Assembly: GCA_045577075.1 (NCBI GenBank) | Contig: JAZNHR010000049.1 | Location: forward strand, 1-21,225 | Length of the DNA: 21,225 nucleotides | Direction of reading: 5' to 3' | Origin: SIG447 sp045577075 | Lineage (GTDB): Bacteria > Bacillota > Clostridia > UMGS1883 > UMGS1540 | Shown here: positions 15,025-21,225 of the stretch, one piece after another | Position numbering within the stretch: the stretch's first letter is position 1 | Layout: each line of letters starts with the position of its first letter | Notes under the pieces: model-generated | What the model was told of the DNA's origin: nothing | The model's database searches: none | What the model saw: only the letters and a program-made list of their open reading frames with translations | Program-made: the position numbers and the translations under genes

Positions 15025-15795
15025 TTAGTTCCCTTCCCTCGGATATTGGTACAGCTTTGTTTTCTCGCCCAAAGGCCGTGCCCCGCCGTGAAGTTCTTCT
15101 GCCGGCAGGGGTGGGTTTTTCGCGCGCCGCTGCAAAAATGCGCTGTCTACCTCCACAAGTATCTCCGTCACCACACCTAAAAGGCGATAATTAGCGTCAC
15201 ATACCCGAAGGGATATAGGCAAAAGCAAATCGTCATCATCGCTTCGAAGCGTAATTTCGCCGCCTTCCCGAAAATAACGGCGGAGTACCGTCCTAGCATC
15301 CTCGGTCTTTACAAGTACAAGGTCACCGTTTCGGACGGAAAACGCGTCCTCCCGTACCACCAGAATATCGCCTGCCTCTATGCGGTAGCGGGTCATGGAA
15401 TTGTCACCCCAGCGCACTGCCATATAGGTGCTGCGGTCCGTAGCCGGCAGGGGCAATATAATGTCTCGCACAGCCTCCGGCTCCTGCATCGGGGCACCGT
15501 CTCCAAATATATCTACAGAAACAGGGCGAAGCTTTACAAATCGCTCGGGCGAGCCTGCTGCCGGCATCTCGCCGTCCGCCATTTCCAGGCTAATCTCCAC
15601 GCTGCCACGCATATATCCCACGGTTACACCGAAATATGCAGCAATTTTCTTTGCCGCCGCCTCACTCGGCAGTATGTAACCGCTTTCTATATTTTCAAGC
15701 GTTGCCACGCCGAGGCCCACTGCTTCCCCAAGCGCCTCCAGGCTTACGTTTTTTCTTCTTCTTAAATCACGCTGTGTATATCCGAACAGTGTCAT
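15025..15795 (-). CDS. XRE-family repressor with S24-like C-terminal domain
   Basis: This is a 256-residue protein. Residues about 6-60 form a Cro/CI-type helix-turn-helix (LEALGEAVGLGVATLENIES). Residues about 105-215 form a LexA/S24-like fold with WGDNSM, whose Ser133 matches the LexA nucleophile. The general-base Lys of LexA, in the VKRL segment, aligns with LRRY here, so the position is Arg172. Self-cleavage is therefore doubtful by this hand alignment. LexA-like family members can act as phage-type repressors or as stress regulators. The ATG has AAAGGAG 7 nt upstream, and the gene starts only 12 bp after mazF, so it is probably the last gene of the mazEF operon. A long C-terminal tail of about 40 residues is unusual. 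Confidence 0.8.
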   Translation of the reverse strand: MTLFGYTQRDLRRRKNVSLEALGEAVGLGVATLENIESGYILPSEAAAKKIAAYFGVTVGYMRGSVEISLEMADGEMPAAGSPERFVKLRPVSVDIFGDGAPMQEPEAVRDIILPLPATDRSTYMAVRWGDNSMTRYRIEAGDILVVREDAFSVRNGDLVLVKTEDARTVLRRYFREGGEITLRSDDDDLLLPISLRVCDANYRLLGVVTEILVEVDSAFLQRRAKNPPLPAEELHGGARPLGEKTKLYQYPREGN

Positions 15796-15807
15796 TTGTG
15801 CACTCCT

Positions 15808-16158
15808 TTAAAATCCCGAAAGGCCAAAGCTAATTTCCAGCGCCTCGTTTACATGCGCCATCATTCGTTCGTCTAAATGTCCGATTTTCTCCTTTAGCCG
15901 CTTTTTGTCAATTGTCCGCACCTGCTCAAGTAGCACTACGGAATCTCTGGAAAGTCCGTAGTCACGGGCGTCAATTTCAATATGCGTGGGGAGCTTTGCC
16001 TTGTTAATCTGGCTTGTAATCGCCGCGGCAATCACAGTGGGGCTGTATCGGTTCCCAACGTCGTTTTGCACCACCAACACAGGCCGCACGCCGCCCTGCT
16101 CCGACCCTATCACGGGACTTAAATCTGCGTAATAAATATCGCCTCTTTTTACAATCAC
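15808..16158 (-). CDS. mazF: MazF/EndoA-type mRNA interferase toxin
   Basis: This 116-residue protein is the usual length for the Bacillota type. It has RGDIYYADLSPVIGSEQGG followed by RPVLVVQND at the N-terminus, TVIAAAITSQ, LPTHIEI and DSVVLLEQVRTIDKKRL. All are hallmarks of EndoA/NdoA, a sequence-specific endoribonuclease that cuts single-stranded mRNA. The start is GTG at 16158, overlapping the antitoxin stop as GTGA, with GAGGAGA 8 to 9 nt upstream. It is downstream of nnr and mazE, close to the order known in Bacillus, where nnr-alr-mazEF occurs; alr is missing here. It appears intact. Confidence 0.95.
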   Translation of the reverse strand: MIVKRGDIYYADLSPVIGSEQGGVRPVLVVQNDVGNRYSPTVIAAAITSQINKAKLPTHIEIDARDYGLSRDSVVLLEQVRTIDKKRLKEKIGHLDERMMAHVNEALEISFGLSGF

Positions 16159-16421
16159 CCTAGATTCTCCTCATACCTCAGCATGGTTTCGGTATCAGCG
16201 TGGAAACAGGCACAGGCAATCTCCAGGTTTATCTCGCCCATCTCCCGATAGCCCTGTTCCATCTGGAGGCGAATCTTCTCTCGCCGAACTTCATCCATAT
16301 AGAACCGCATGGCCCGGCGTACAAATTCACTTCTCGTAATTTCCATGGGACGCAAAAATGCATCTACTTCCGCCAGGAATGCTGTGGGCAGGCTGACCAA
16401 TATTTTTTTCTGCTCTGCCAT
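16155..16421 (-). CDS. mazE: MazE/EndoAI-like antitoxin, ribbon-helix-helix
   Basis: This is an 88-residue protein from ATG at 16421, preceded by GGAGG about 9 nt upstream. The longer frame to 16481 covers the promoter and is rejected. The N-terminal strand KKILVSLP and the helices AEVDAFLRPM and SEFVRRAMRFYMDEV are a ribbon-helix-helix DNA-binding fold. The C-terminal acidic tail (EINLEIACACFHADTETM) should wrap the toxin. Such antitoxins repress their own promoter together with the toxin. A palindrome at 16445-16458 just downstream of the -10 box is a natural binding site. The two CAC residues in the tail are unusual. Confidence 0.85.
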   Translation of the reverse strand: MAEQKKILVSLPTAFLAEVDAFLRPMEITRSEFVRRAMRFYMDEVRREKIRLQMEQGYREMGEINLEIACACFHADTETMLRYEENLG

Positions 16422-16444
16422 TTTACCAAGCCTCCATTCGTAAC

Positions 16445-16488
16445 GTGTATCTATACACATTATAAATCCTCCCAAAGGCAAAAGTCAA
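16445..16488 (-). promoter_or_regulatory. mazEF promoter with palindromic operator candidate
   Basis: On the minus strand TTGACT (16483-16488), 18-bp spacer, TATAAT (16459-16464). Directly downstream lies GTGTATAGATACAC (16445-16458), a perfect palindrome of two 6-bp arms around 2 bp that would cover the start of transcription. This is where an autorepressing MazE-type antitoxin would bind. The promoter lies after nnr, so mazEF can be transcribed separately. Confidence 0.75.
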
Positions 16489-16555
16489 ATGTAATTTCTG
16501 CCACCGAGAGGCCTTGGTAATCGGCTACGGTACTATTTTGTACAAAAAAAGCGAT

Positions 16556-18004
16556 TTACATACATTTACTTGCTTTGGGAATAAAATTTACCAGCGTTTC
16601 GGCGGTCATGCCGTGTTCTCCCACTTCTGCCGCCGCCATGTCTCCACATAAGCCATGGAGAAAAACGCCACTTACGGCCGGGTTTTCGACGTTTTGCGCC
16701 GCCAAGGCTGCAATCATGCCCGCCAGCACATCGCCGGAGCCGCCTTTTGCCATGCCGGGATTGCCCGTCGTATTAGTATATGACGTCCCGTCCGGCTTTG
16801 CCACCACCGTGTACGCGCCTTTAAGCACTACCGTCACGCCGTGCCTTATGGCAAATTCCTCGGTGATAAGTACCCGATTTTCCGTAATTTCCGATATAGG
16901 CAGACCGCAAAGGGCGTGCATTTCACCCATGTGGGGCGTCAAAATAATATGTTTTGCCGCACCCTGTAGCACCTTTAAATCTTTCGAGAGATGGTACAGC
17001 CCGTCCGCGTCAATCACCAGCGTTTCCCGTTTTGCAGAGAGAGCCTTATAAAATGCCGTTTCTCCTTCTTCGCCGCGGCCGATACCGCACCCGACCAAAA
17101 CCGCATTTGCCTTTTCAGGCACTTCGTCCGTGCGGCTTTTACACATCGCCCCGGTAAGGCGCGCCATCATAACGGGAAGGAGCGCGTCGGGCACCATGCA
17201 AGTCACAAGGCCTGCACCCATCTTTTCCGCCGCCGTTGCCGCCAAAACAGCGGCGCCTGCCATGCCTACGCTGCCGCAAAGGAGTGCCGCGTGTCCCCTT
17301 GTGCCTTTATGGGTAGCTCTTCCGAGCGGTGCAAGGCGCACATCTTCTTTCTCGATTAAAAATCGGGTAACGTGCGGCGCCGGAATGGAAACATCGTCAC
17401 AAACCACTTCTCCCACGTATTCTATGGAAAGGGGCGAAAAAAGCCCCAGCTTCCTGTAGCCAAACGTCACGGTTTTATATGCCTTGACGGCTCTGCCATG
17501 GATACGCCCCGTGTCCCCCGAAATGCCGCTCGGCAAATCAAGAGATATAACCTTTTTTCCGCTTGCATTTAAAAAATCAATACAAGCACCAATACTGCCC
17601 GAAACCTCGCCTCGAATGCCGGTGCCGAGGAGTGCATCCACCGCCACCGTGCCATAGGGCATATCCCCCCGTTTCGCAAAGTCCGCAAAGGACGAAACGG
17701 GTACCCCTAACGTCTCTGCCGCCCCAAAATTTTCCGCCGCGTCGCCGGAAAACGTATCGGGATTTTCTGTTAAAACAATTTCTGTTTTGACGTTTTTGAT
17801 AAAAAGACGGCGTGCAAGGGCAAAGCCGTCCCCCGCGTTATTGCCCTTGCCGCAAAACACAGGGACAAACGCCGGCTTTTCTGCCAAAACGACCCCTAGC
17901 GCCGCCGTTGCCGCGTTTTCCATAAGAATGCGGCCGGGAATCCCGGCCGCAATAGCCGCACGGTCAGCCGCGCGCATCTCCATGCAATTTACAAGCGGTA
18001 GCAT
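16556..18004 (-). CDS. nnr: Bifunctional NAD(P)HX epimerase / ADP-dependent dehydratase
   Basis: This 482-residue protein repairs hydrated NADH and NADPH. The N-terminal YjeF_N epimerase domain covers about the first 205 residues (FCGKGNNAGDGFALARRL, DALLGTGIRGEVSG, SLDLPSGISGDTG). The C-terminal dehydratase domain, of the ribokinase-like fold, covers about 215-480 (HKGTRGHAALLCGSVG, TPHMGEM, KGAYTVV, TGNPGMAKGGSGDVLAGM). The motif GNPGMAKGGSGDVLAG carries the catalytic Asp. Start is the ATG at 18004 with AAAGGGTGG about 5 nt upstream; a GTG three codons earlier has less room for it. It begins 24 bp after mscL. Confidence 0.95.
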   Translation of the reverse strand: MLPLVNCMEMRAADRAAIAAGIPGRILMENAATAALGVVLAEKPAFVPVFCGKGNNAGDGFALARRLFIKNVKTEIVLTENPDTFSGDAAENFGAAETLGVPVSSFADFAKRGDMPYGTVAVDALLGTGIRGEVSGSIGACIDFLNASGKKVISLDLPSGISGDTGRIHGRAVKAYKTVTFGYRKLGLFSPLSIEYVGEVVCDDVSIPAPHVTRFLIEKEDVRLAPLGRATHKGTRGHAALLCGSVGMAGAAVLAATAAEKMGAGLVTCMVPDALLPVMMARLTGAMCKSRTDEVPEKANAVLVGCGIGRGEEGETAFYKALSAKRETLVIDADGLYHLSKDLKVLQGAAKHIILTPHMGEMHALCGLPISEITENRVLITEEFAIRHGVTVVLKGAYTVVAKPDGTSYTNTTGNPGMAKGGSGDVLAGMIAALAAQNVENPAVSGVFLHGLCGDMAAAEVGEHGMTAETLVNFIPKASKCM

Positions 18005-18028
18005 AAAAACCACCCTTTCTTGTTGCTT

Positions 18029-18442
18029 TTATTCCTCGAGAGAAGAAGTACAGTGGGGGCAACGCTTTGCCTCGATTGCCACTTCGCTGCAGCAAAACGG
18101 GCACTTCTTCGTTGTAACTTCTTCCACTGCCTCTTCCTTCTTTTTGCCAAGGCGCGAAATCGCGTTCAGGCCCTTCACAAGAAGAAAAATCACGAACGCC
18201 ATAATGATAAAGTTAATCACGGCAGTGATGAATGCACCGTAGCGAATATCCACGCCGAATACCTTTACCGCAAGCCTCGAAAAATCCTCTTTTGCAATAA
18301 GACCAATGACCGGCGAAATCACGTCTTTTACAAGAGAATCCACGATTCCCTTAAACGCACCGCCGATGATAACACCAATGGCTAGGTCCATGACGTTTCC
18401 ACGCATGGCAAACTCTTTAAATTCCTTTAAAAACTTTTTCAT
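18029..18442 (-). CDS. mscL: Large-conductance mechanosensitive channel with zinc-ribbon tail
   Basis: This 137-residue channel subunit forms a pentamer in the membrane and opens under strong tension on osmotic downshock. The family signature FKEFAMRGNVMDLAIGVIIGG lies at residues 8-28, followed by the first membrane helix. The second helix lies near residues 70-90 (FITAVINFIIMAFVIFLLVK). The cytoplasmic end has two Cys pairs (CPFC at 114-117 with an extra Cys118, and CPHC at 128-131) of a zinc-ribbon type, which I recall in other Clostridia and Actinobacteria MscL proteins. AAGGAG is 8 nt before the ATG. It is 13 bp after the asp23-like gene and 24 bp before nnr. Confidence 0.95.
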   Translation of the reverse strand: MKKFLKEFKEFAMRGNVMDLAIGVIIGGAFKGIVDSLVKDVISPVIGLIAKEDFSRLAVKVFGVDIRYGAFITAVINFIIMAFVIFLLVKGLNAISRLGKKKEEAVEEVTTKKCPFCCSEVAIEAKRCPHCTSSLEE

Positions 18443-18455
18443 TTGTTTCTACTCC

Positions 18456-18854
18456 TTATTCCTCTGTTTCTTCCTCAACCGGGGCGGCCGTATCCTTTTC
18501 GATGTGAATGCCGTCAATGTGAATATTGACTTTCTCTACAGAAAGCCCTGTAAGGGATTCCACTTCGTCCTTCACTTTCTCCTGAATATTCCACGCCACA
18601 TCCGGAATCCGTGCACCGTAGCGTACAATAACGTGCATGTCAATCGTAGCCACATTGTCCGCAATTTCTACTTTAACGCCGCGGGAAACGGATTTCTTGC
18701 CACCAAGCAGCTCTGCAATACCCCCTGCAAAGGAGTTGCTCATGCCGTAAACGCCTTCAATTTCTCCTGCGGCAATGCCGGCAATAATCTGCACAACATC
18801 ATCGGAAATTTTTACACTGTCATTTGTAAGCATTTTGTTTTCTTCCATTTTCAT
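18456..18854 (-). CDS. Asp23/Gls24 family envelope stress protein
   Basis: This is a 132-residue protein from ATG at 18854 with AAAGG and AGG upstream. The reading frame continues up to 18932 through the promoter, so the longer start is rejected; an ATG two codons later is also possible. Family traits are SDDVVQIIAGIAAGEIEGVYGM, SRGVKVEIADNVATIDMHVIVRYGARIPDVAWNIQ split over 66-100, and LSVEKVNIHIDGIHI near the end. Gls24/Asp23 proteins act at the inner face of the envelope in Gram-positive bacteria and respond to stress; molecular details vary. It is the first gene of the operon with mscL and nnr. The acidic tail EEETEE is short. Confidence 0.9.
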   Translation of the reverse strand: MKMEENKMLTNDSVKISDDVVQIIAGIAAGEIEGVYGMSNSFAGGIAELLGGKKSVSRGVKVEIADNVATIDMHVIVRYGARIPDVAWNIQEKVKDEVESLTGLSVEKVNIHIDGIHIEKDTAAPVEEETEE

Positions 18855-18885
18855 ACCTGCCTTTCCGGAAACAACCTTTTTTTCT

Positions 18886-18914
18886 ATTATATCAAACGCC
18901 GCCCGATTTTGCAA
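18886..18914 (-). promoter_or_regulatory. SigA-type promoter of the asp23-mscL-nnr operon
   Basis: Minus-strand TTGCAA (18909-18914), 17-bp spacer, TATAAT (18886-18891), about 32 bp upstream of the chosen start at 18854. It is back to back with the thiT promoter. Confidence 0.75.
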
Positions 18915-18941
18915 GCTTTTTTGTGCCTTCATAGAAAATGG

Positions 18942-18970
18942 TTGACAAATCCATGCCGTTATGGTAAAAT
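18942..18970 (+). promoter_or_regulatory. SigA promoter of thiT
   Basis: TTGACA (18942-18947), 17-bp spacer, TAAAAT (18965-18970). Transcription should begin near 18976, at the left end of the riboswitch. Confidence 0.85.
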
Positions 18971-18974
18971 ACTT

Positions 18975-19067
18975 CCATAAACCCGGGGAGCTCTTTGGGG
19001 CTGAGAGGAAGCTATTGCTTCGACCCGCAAACCTGATTTGGGTAATGCCAACGTAGGAAGTATATGG
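18975..19067 (+). promoter_or_regulatory. TPP riboswitch aptamer (THI element) controlling thiT
   Basis: The THI consensus is unmistakable: CGGGGAGC, GGCTGAGAGG, CGACCC, then ACCTGATTTGGGTAATGCCA and ACGTAGGAAG. The base stem P1 can be CCATAAAC (18975-18982) with GTATATGG (19060-19067), with one mismatch. Bound thiamine pyrophosphate should stabilise P1 and free the terminator arm at 19076-19081. In the unbound state AGGAAG (19055-19060) can pair with CTTCCT (19077-19082), preventing the terminator. This makes it a transcriptional off switch. Confidence 0.95.
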
Positions 19068-19075
19068 TTTTTGTT

Positions 19076-19099
19076 GCTTCCTTCGTGGGAGCGTTTTTT
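19076..19099 (+). terminator. Riboswitch-controlled intrinsic terminator
   Basis: GCTTCC (19076-19081) pairs with GGGAGC (19087-19092; one G-T pair), with a short loop, then six T residues. It lies between the TPP aptamer and the thiT ribosome binding site. Confidence 0.8.
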
Positions 19100-19115
19100 A
19101 TTTTAAGGAGGAATT

Positions 19116-19661
19116 ATGATGACGCGTAAGCTCACCACCACAGGCGTTCTTCTCGCCCTTGCCTTAATTTTATCCATGCTTCGGATTTTTGACGCGCCTT
19201 ACGGCGGTAGCGTAACCCCCGCCTCCATGCTGCCGATTATTCTCCTTTCCCTTTTGTACGGCACAAAATGGGGTGTTTTGTCAGGGGTAGTTTTCGCTCT
19301 ACTTTCCATGCTGTTTACGGGCTTTCCCGCGCCGCCCGTGGGAAACGCCGCCTCCTATCTTCTGGTGCTTTTCCTCGACTATATGCTTGCCTTTGGTGTT
19401 TTGGGTCTTGCGCCCCTCTTTTATCGGCTCTACGGGAAAAAGCCGCTTTCTGTCCCGTTTGCAACTGCCACCGTTATTTTTCTTCGGTTTCTCTGCCATT
19501 TTGCCTCAGGGATTCTCATCTGGAGCGCATACGCCTGGGAGGGCTACGGCGCCGCTGCCTATTCCTTCCTCTATAACGGCAGTTATATGCTCTTTGAGCT
19601 TCTCATTACGTCCCTTGCCGCCTTCGCCGCAAGATTCTTTTTGCAAAAGATTTTTAAGTAA
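19116..19661 (+). CDS. thiT: ThiT, thiamine-specific ECF transporter S component
   Basis: This 181-residue membrane protein with about six helices captures thiamine for uptake through the shared ECF module. Family traits are the N-terminal TTGVLLALALILSMLRIFDAP, GGSVTPASMLPIILLSLLYG and FTGFPAPP near residue 70. The middle has LVLFLDYMLAFGVLGLA, and near the end FLCHFASGILIWSAYAW and YNGSYMLFELLITSL, close to YuaJ/ThiT. The TPP riboswitch in front confirms thiamine supply as the function. The first ATG at 19116 has AAGGAGG 4 nt upstream; the second, at 19119, is 7 nt away and may be the true start. The energizing genes ecfA, ecfA' and ecfT are not in this window. Confidence 0.95.
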   Translation: MMTRKLTTTGVLLALALILSMLRIFDAPYGGSVTPASMLPIILLSLLYGTKWGVLSGVVFALLSMLFTGFPAPPVGNAASYLLVLFLDYMLAFGVLGLAPLFYRLYGKKPLSVPFATATVIFLRFLCHFASGILIWSAYAWEGYGAAAYSFLYNGSYMLFELLITSLAAFAARFFLQKIFK

Positions 19662-19673
19662 ACGCCTGCATAG

Positions 19674-19712
19674 AAAAAAACGCTTTCGAGCCCAGCCCGA
19701 AAGCGTTTTTTG
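19674..19712. terminator. Strong bidirectional terminator
   Basis: AAAAAACGCTTTCG pairs with CGAAAGCGTTTTTT around about nine loop bases, between the thiT stop and the convergent stop at 19713. It can serve both. Confidence 0.9.
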
Positions 19713-21200
19713 TTATTCTGTAAACATCTTATTGATTTCCGTAATGGTTTCACGCGTCAGCAAATCGCCGCCTTCGTGGCCCGTCTCACCGCTGGAAATA
19801 TACGCGCTGTAATGACCGCCCTTTTCCGCCTTCTCCGTGGGCAGATAGCCGTGTTGCCCACAACAGAGCTGCACAATAAACGTCTGCTTGGCGTAGCTTC
19901 TTGCCTTCATCACGTTCGCAAAATCCTGGAAGAGTTCATAGGGGTTTGTGGCAAAGGCAACGTCACCGAAGCGAATCACGTGGTACTCAATGGGCACAAC
20001 CTCTTCATTCTGCTGACGGCGGAATCTTGCAATAGTGCCGGTATGCACGTGCATTTTTGCGTTATCCTCAAAGTTAAATTCTTTGTCCTTATTCTTTGCA
20101 ATGTAGTATTCGAGCTCACGCACCGCATGGTCATGCTCAGCAATGGTAGCCTTTCTTAGCGGTACGTCCAAATCAATAACCTTGTGTTTAAAGACTGCTT
20201 CGGACTTATATTCCGTAATTTCCTCATATACAGAAATAATTTCATTGGAAATACGCTTGCCGACTCTATTGCAGCCGCTTACATCGTACATGGACGGGTC
20301 TGCTTTGCGTTCAATGTAGTTCGGGCGTTTTACGTTGGGGTCATCAATGGGCGTTTCGGGGTTTACCCAGCGTACAAGATCTCTCGGGCACTGGTCGCCA
20401 CCCGCACCACAAAGAGCGAGAAGAAAAATGTCATCACCGAATTTCTCTCTGAGGTTTGCTTTCGCTCTGCCCCAGAAATCTGCAGAAATAAAGCTTCTCT
20501 GCTCTAAAATCTGTGCCGGGCACGCAATGTTTGCCACAATACCCGTCAGTTTTTTATTCAAATCAAAGGTATAAATAAGCTCAACGCCCGAGTCATTGCC
20601 CCCTTCAAGAGAAACAAAATTTGCCGTGTTCGTATCGCCCCACATCTGGGCACTGCCGTCATCATAGCACACTCTGCGGTTCATGCCGACTGCAGCACGA
20701 CCGAATTCGTTTGCGTAAAGGGCTTCTTTCCTGTTTTCCCACGCTTTTTTCGCGGCAAGGGCAATCTTATCCGTCAAAAACTCTAGACCTTCCATCGGCG
20801 TTTGAACGCCCGCATCCGGCGTTACCAGCTCCTTGTATTTCTTGCCTTGGGGTAAAAATTCCTCCAAAATCTGTGTCTGCACGGAAAAACTACGTGCCGA
20901 GCCTGTACCTATGCTTAAGGAGGTGTGGGTGTGGGTGGCGCAAATAATCAGCTTTCTCGGGTCTACTTCCTTTACAAGCTTGGCAAACTTTTCTCTTGCA
21001 AGCTGAATCACATGGTCCTTCACACCTTCTACGTCGCAAGACACCATAATCATCTGTTCGCCGTCTGCTTCCACTGCCATAGCGGTAACGGAAATTTCAG
21101 ATTCGACGTACTCCGAAATTCTTTCAAAGAACTGGCCTGCAAGGCTTACCTTTTTCTCGGGCACAAGGCTTTCTTCTGCCCAGCCGATTAAAATACTCAT
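19713..21200 (-). CDS. Neutral/alkaline ceramidase-like metal-dependent hydrolase
   Basis: This is a 495-residue protein. Its N-terminal half (IGWAEESLVP, then SVTAMAVEADGEQMIMVSCDVEG, then LIICATHTHTS at 84-94) follows the neutral ceramidase N-terminal domain, in which His residues of the THTHT motif bind zinc. FLLALCGAGGDQCPRDLV lies near the centre, and residues around 415-470 (FGDVAFATNPYELFQDF, FIVQLCCGQHGYLPTEKA, YISSGETGHEGGD) resemble the later active-site region with its conserved Glu and Tyr. Unlike secreted ceramidases it has no signal peptide and no second beta-sandwich domain, so it is cytoplasmic. The substrate is uncertain. AATTATGGAGG lies 7 nt before the ATG. It is a single gene, at least within the window. 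Confidence 0.7.
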   Translation of the reverse strand: MSILIGWAEESLVPEKKVSLAGQFFERISEYVESEISVTAMAVEADGEQMIMVSCDVEGVKDHVIQLAREKFAKLVKEVDPRKLIICATHTHTSLSIGTGSARSFSVQTQILEEFLPQGKKYKELVTPDAGVQTPMEGLEFLTDKIALAAKKAWENRKEALYANEFGRAAVGMNRRVCYDDGSAQMWGDTNTANFVSLEGGNDSGVELIYTFDLNKKLTGIVANIACPAQILEQRSFISADFWGRAKANLREKFGDDIFLLALCGAGGDQCPRDLVRWVNPETPIDDPNVKRPNYIERKADPSMYDVSGCNRVGKRISNEIISVYEEITEYKSEAVFKHKVIDLDVPLRKATIAEHDHAVRELEYYIAKNKDKEFNFEDNAKMHVHTGTIARFRRQQNEEVVPIEYHVIRFGDVAFATNPYELFQDFANVMKARSYAKQTFIVQLCCGQHGYLPTEKAEKGGHYSAYISSGETGHEGGDLLTRETITEINKMFTE

Positions 21201-21225
21201 TTTTTTGCCTCCATAATTTTATTCG

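Noticed and set aside
15025..15795. Host LexA
   Set aside because: The helix-turn-helix is of XRE type, not the LexA winged helix, and the catalytic Lys is not in place.
16575..17051. A 158-residue + frame opposite nnr
   Set aside because: The opposite strand encodes a complete enzyme with conserved motifs.

Overview
The window looks like a chromosome segment of a Clostridia-type Bacillota. The evidence is strong AGGAGG-type ribosome binding sites, near-consensus SigA promoters, an Asp23/Gls24 protein, an ECF-type thiamine transporter (ThiT) under a TPP riboswitch, and a bifunctional nnr gene next to mazEF, a neighbourhood familiar from Bacillota. Most of the window is moderately GC-rich. 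The stretch from about 0.4 to 4.9 kb is clearly AT-rich and looks like accessory DNA.

Layout: (1) 1-370 is the 3' end of an ECF transporter S component, probably riboflavin-type. (2) 435-4973 is AT-rich accessory DNA. It holds a DUF4143-type AAA ATPase, a 34-codon remnant of a second ECF S component, a large secreted protein whose solute-binding domain has its two halves in reversed order, and upstream of that a roughly 210-nt structured RNA with its own promoter, a possible pseudoknot and an intrinsic terminator. (3) 4974-14277 is a leftward operon of phage virion and lysis genes. In transcription order these are portal, small zinc-ribbon protein, scaffold-like protein, major capsid protein, tail fibre, XhlA-like protein, holin, amidase, head-tail adaptor, beta-propeller nozzle-like protein and ejection-like protein. 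It resembles a short-tailed (podovirus-like) particle, but I see no terminase, integrase, replication or tail-tube genes. (4) 14436-15018 is a rightward membrane-protein gene with a consensus promoter and a terminator.

(5) 15025-18914 is a leftward host operon: asp23-like gene, mscL, nnr, mazE, mazF and an XRE/S24 repressor. mazEF also has its own promoter and a palindromic operator candidate. (6) 18942-19712 is the thiT unit with a TPP riboswitch and an overlapping terminator. (7) 19713-21200 is a leftward gene for a neutral-ceramidase-like protein without a signal peptide.

The most unusual items are the structured RNA leader, the half-swapped solute-binding domain it probably controls, the terminase-less capsid and lysis operon, the duplicated ECF gene end around the ATPase, and the S24 repressor that lacks its expected catalytic lysine and is cotranscribed with mazEF. 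No tRNA, rRNA, CRISPR array or transposase gene was seen.
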